8,126 nt of DNA, taken from assembly GCA_003248845.1 (NCBI GenBank), contig QFPD01000075.1, positions 1-8,126 on the forward strand, read 5' to 3'. The translations under genes were made by a program, and so were the position numbers. The notes beneath the pieces are model-generated. The model was not told where the DNA came from, did not search any database, and saw only the letters and a program-made list of their open reading frames with translations. Source of the DNA: Microbacterium sp. Its GTDB lineage: Bacteria > Actinomycetota > Actinomycetes > Actinomycetales > Microbacteriaceae. Below are positions 6,488 to 8,126 of this stretch, piece by piece (position 1 is the stretch's first letter; every line of letters starts with the position of its first letter).

Positions 6488-7660
6488 ATGATCTACCTGG
6501 ATCACGCCGCCTCGACACCCCTGCGCGAGAGCGCGCGTGTCGCATGGCTCGAGGCGTCGGCGTCGACCGCGAACGCGTCGTCGGTGCACGGCGCAGGCCA
6601 GGAGGCGCGGCGTCTCCTGGAGGATGCGCGCGACCTCGTCGCCCAGCTCATCGGATGCGAGAGCATCGAGGTGGTCTTCACGAGCGGCGGCACCGAGTCG
6701 GTGAACCTCGCGTTGCAGGGCCTGTGGCAGGCCCGAGCGGACGGTCGCGACGCCCTCGTCCTCCCCGACGGCGAACACCACGCGACGCTCGACACAGCGG
6801 CATGGTTGCAGAGCCAGGGAGCGGTCATCCGTGCGGTGCCTGTCGACGGCGTCGGGCGCATCGACGGCGCCGCGTTCACAGCCGCGCTGCCGCGCGCGGC
6901 TCTCGCGACGGCGCTCGTCGTGAACAACGAGGTGGGCACGGTTCAGGATGCCGCGGAAATCGCCGCGGCGGCATCCGAAGCGGACGTGCCGCTGCACCTC
7001 GACGCCGTCGGCGCCGTCGGGCATCTTCCGGTCTCGTTCCGCGCGTGGCGCGGCGAAGCGGCGGGTGCGGCGGGGCTCGTGGCGCTGAGCGCCTCCGGTC
7101 ACAAGTTCGGGGCACCGGTCGGGACGGGGTTCCTCGTCGTGTCGCGGTACGCGCGCCTCGCCCCCGTCCTGCACGGCGGCGGCCAACAGCGCGGGCTGCG
7201 CTCTGGCAGTCCGGATGTCGCCGGCGCGGCCGCACTTGCGGCTGCGCTCGACGAGGCGACGGCGGAACTGGAGGCAGAGGCGGCGCGGCTGACCGGGCTC
7301 GCGGAACGGCTGACGGTCGGCATCCTGCAGCGCATGCCGGGCGCCGAACTGCTCGGCGACCCGATCGGCCGTGTGCCGGGCAACGTGCACGTCCTCTTTC
7401 CTGGCGCGGTGGGGGAGTCGATGCTTTTCCTCCTCGACCAGGCCGGAATCTCGGTATCGACCGGATCGGCCTGTCAGGCGGGGGTCGCAGAGCCATCGCA
7501 CGTTGTCCTCGCGCTCGGACGCGACGAGCGTGCCGCGCGATCGGTGCTGCGCTTGACGCTCGGGCGCACCACCACCGAGGCGGATGTCGATGCGGCGCTT
7601 GCCGCTCTGCCGGATGCCTACGCGCGGGCTTCCGGGGCGCGCTCAGCCGGGCGCTCGTAG
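6488..7660 (+). CDS. iscS: Cysteine desulfurase, IscS/NifS family (class V aminotransferase)
   Basis: PLP enzyme that converts L-cysteine to alanine and carries the sulfur as a protein persulfide for Fe-S cluster assembly and tRNA thiolation. The 390-aa protein is full length. Visible features: N-terminal YLDHAAST (3-10), SGGTES (66-71), the PLP-stacking His in GEHH (H97), N147 (NNEVGT), D172 (PLP pyridine contact), the Schiff-base Lys K206 (SGHKFG), GGGQQRGLRSG (230-240), catalytic Cys C329 (STGSACQAG) and R355 (substrate carboxylate, VLRLTLG). The Gln normally three residues after D172 (Q183 in E. coli IscS) is Gly175 here. ATG at 6488 has a GGAGG site. mnmA starts 9 bases after the stop, which points to tRNA thiolation as a main job, as for the Rv3025c-Rv3024c pair. 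The symbol iscS follows that usage; no isc or suf scaffold gene is in the window, so nifS-like is equally fair. Confidence 0.92.
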   Translation: MIYLDHAASTPLRESARVAWLEASASTANASSVHGAGQEARRLLEDARDLVAQLIGCESIEVVFTSGGTESVNLALQGLWQARADGRDALVLPDGEHHATLDTAAWLQSQGAVIRAVPVDGVGRIDGAAFTAALPRAALATALVVNNEVGTVQDAAEIAAAASEADVPLHLDAVGAVGHLPVSFRAWRGEAAGAAGLVALSASGHKFGAPVGTGFLVVSRYARLAPVLHGGGQQRGLRSGSPDVAGAAALAAALDEATAELEAEAARLTGLAERLTVGILQRMPGAELLGDPIGRVPGNVHVLFPGAVGESMLFLLDQAGISVSTGSACQAGVAEPSHVVLALGRDERAARSVLRLTLGRTTTEADVDAALAALPDAYARASGARSAGRS

Positions 7661-7663
7661 ACT
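7658..7663 (+). promoter_or_regulatory. Candidate -10 element TAGACT for leaderless mnmA
   Basis: TAGACT begins with the TAG stop of the desulfurase gene and ends 6 bases before the mnmA ATG. That spacing puts the predicted +1 on the A of the ATG (7670). The mnmA start has no good Shine-Dalgarno, which fits a leaderless transcript of the kind common in Actinobacteria. No -35 is evident at 17-18 bases upstream. Co-transcription from the desulfurase promoter is also likely. Confidence 0.5.
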
Positions 7664-7669
7664 GGACGC

Positions 7670-8126
7670 ATGCGGATCCTTGCGGCCATGAGCGGTGGTG
7701 TCGACTCGGCCGTCGCGGCTGCGCGGGCCGTCGAGGCGGGCCACGACGTCGTCGGCGTGCACCTCGCGCTCTCGCGCGCGGGGGGCACGCTTCGCACCGG
7801 CAGCCGCGGCTGCTGCACGATCGAAGACGCGATGGATGCCCGTCGCGCGGCCGACCTCCTCGGCATCCCGTTCTACGTCTGGGACTTCTCCGAGCGATTC
7901 CGCGAGGACGTCATCGCCGACTTCGTGTCCGAGTACCAGGCCGGACGCACGCCCAATCCCTGCATGCGGTGCAACGAGAAGATCAAGTTCGCCGCGCTCC
8001 TCGAGCGGGCTCTGGAGCTCGGTTTCGACGCCGTGTGCACGGGACACTACGCGACGCTCGTCGAGACCCCGGACGGGCGCGAACTGCACCGCGCGAGCGA
8101 CGAGGCCAAGGATCAGTCCTACGTAC
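7670..8126 (+). CDS. mnmA: tRNA-specific 2-thiouridylase MnmA (partial, runs off the window)
   Basis: MnmA (TrmU) activates U34 of Lys, Glu and Gln tRNAs with ATP and inserts sulfur to give 2-thiouridine. The first 152 residues are present: the PP-loop SGGVDS (8-13) for ATP binding, [14 protein letters not shown] (94-107), TGHYA (124-128) and DQSYV (148-152) at the window edge. C101 matches E. coli C102, a catalytic residue; the position of E. coli D99 is C98 here, so this is the CxxC form of the enzyme. The second catalytic Cys (E. coli C199) lies beyond the window. ATG at 7670 gives the family N-terminus directly before the PP-loop. It follows the cysteine desulfurase by 9 bases, its likely sulfur donor. 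Nothing suggests a broken gene in the part seen. Confidence 0.95.
   Translation, partial: MRILAAMSGGVDSAVAAARAVEAGHDVVGVHLALSRAGGTLRTGSRGCCTIEDAMDARRAADLLGIPFYVWDFSERFREDVIADFVSEYQAGRTPNPCMRCNEKIKFAALLERALELGFDAVCTGHYATLVETPDGRELHRASDEAKDQSYV

Noticed and set aside
6401..7501. N-terminal extension of glgX by over 360 codons
   Set aside because: It is antisense to the cysteine desulfurase, and the 699-aa product from 6400 already has the complete GlgX architecture.
7643..8089. A 148-codon minus-strand open frame
   Set aside because: Antisense to mnmA, whose PP-loop and CxxC motif are unmistakable.
1..8126. CRISPR arrays, tRNA/rRNA genes, insertion sequences, toxin-antitoxin or defence genes
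   Set aside because: I looked for spaced repeats, terminal inverted repeats, transposase motifs and clover-leaf patterns and saw none. Both strands are filled by housekeeping genes apart from the 87-base gap and the left edge.

Overview
The window is high-GC DNA (roughly two thirds G+C, strong G/C preference at third codon positions). It looks like a chromosomal segment of a Gram-positive actinobacterium, most likely Micrococcales/Microbacteriaceae (Microbacterium-like). The pointers are the GlgE maltosyltransferase, the cysteine desulfurase-mnmA pair (the arrangement known for Rv3025c-Rv3024c in Mycobacterium tuberculosis), and promoters of the leaderless TANNNT type. The genus assignment is inference; no rRNA or marker set is present.

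Layout. Positions 1-55 may hold the last codons of an unidentified plus-strand gene. On the minus strand, reading from 6400 down to 69, lies a tight three-gene glycogen/alpha-glucan operon: glgX (debranching enzyme), glgE (maltose-1-phosphate maltosyltransferase) and glgB (branching enzyme). glgX and glgE are separated by 9 bases; glgE and glgB overlap by 4 bases (ATGA). An 87-base divergent intergenic region (6401-6487) follows. On the plus strand come an IscS/NifS-type cysteine desulfurase (6488-7660) and the 5' part of mnmA, the tRNA 2-thiouridylase (7670 to the window edge).

Function. GlgE extends alpha-1,4-glucan two glucose units at a time from maltose 1-phosphate, GlgB adds alpha-1,6 branches, and GlgX removes short branches. 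The operon therefore carries both building and trimming of a branched glucan. Enzymes that make maltose 1-phosphate (TreS/Pep2, or GlgC/GlgM) are not in the window. The cysteine desulfurase probably supplies persulfide sulfur for MnmA-dependent s2U34 formation in tRNA.

All five identified genes look intact where visible, with catalytic residues in place. This is mostly ordinary core metabolism, and I see no mobile element, CRISPR array, RNA gene or new defence-like system. The points worth a second look are a symmetric -10 element/palindrome (ACTACAGTAGT) that could fire both divergent transcripts and lies next to the glgX ATG; a Gln-to-Gly change at the PLP-contact position of the cysteine desulfurase; a probable leaderless mnmA promoter embedded in the desulfurase stop codon; an M. 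tuberculosis-like Ser303 in GlgE; and a recurrent GGATGC hexamer.
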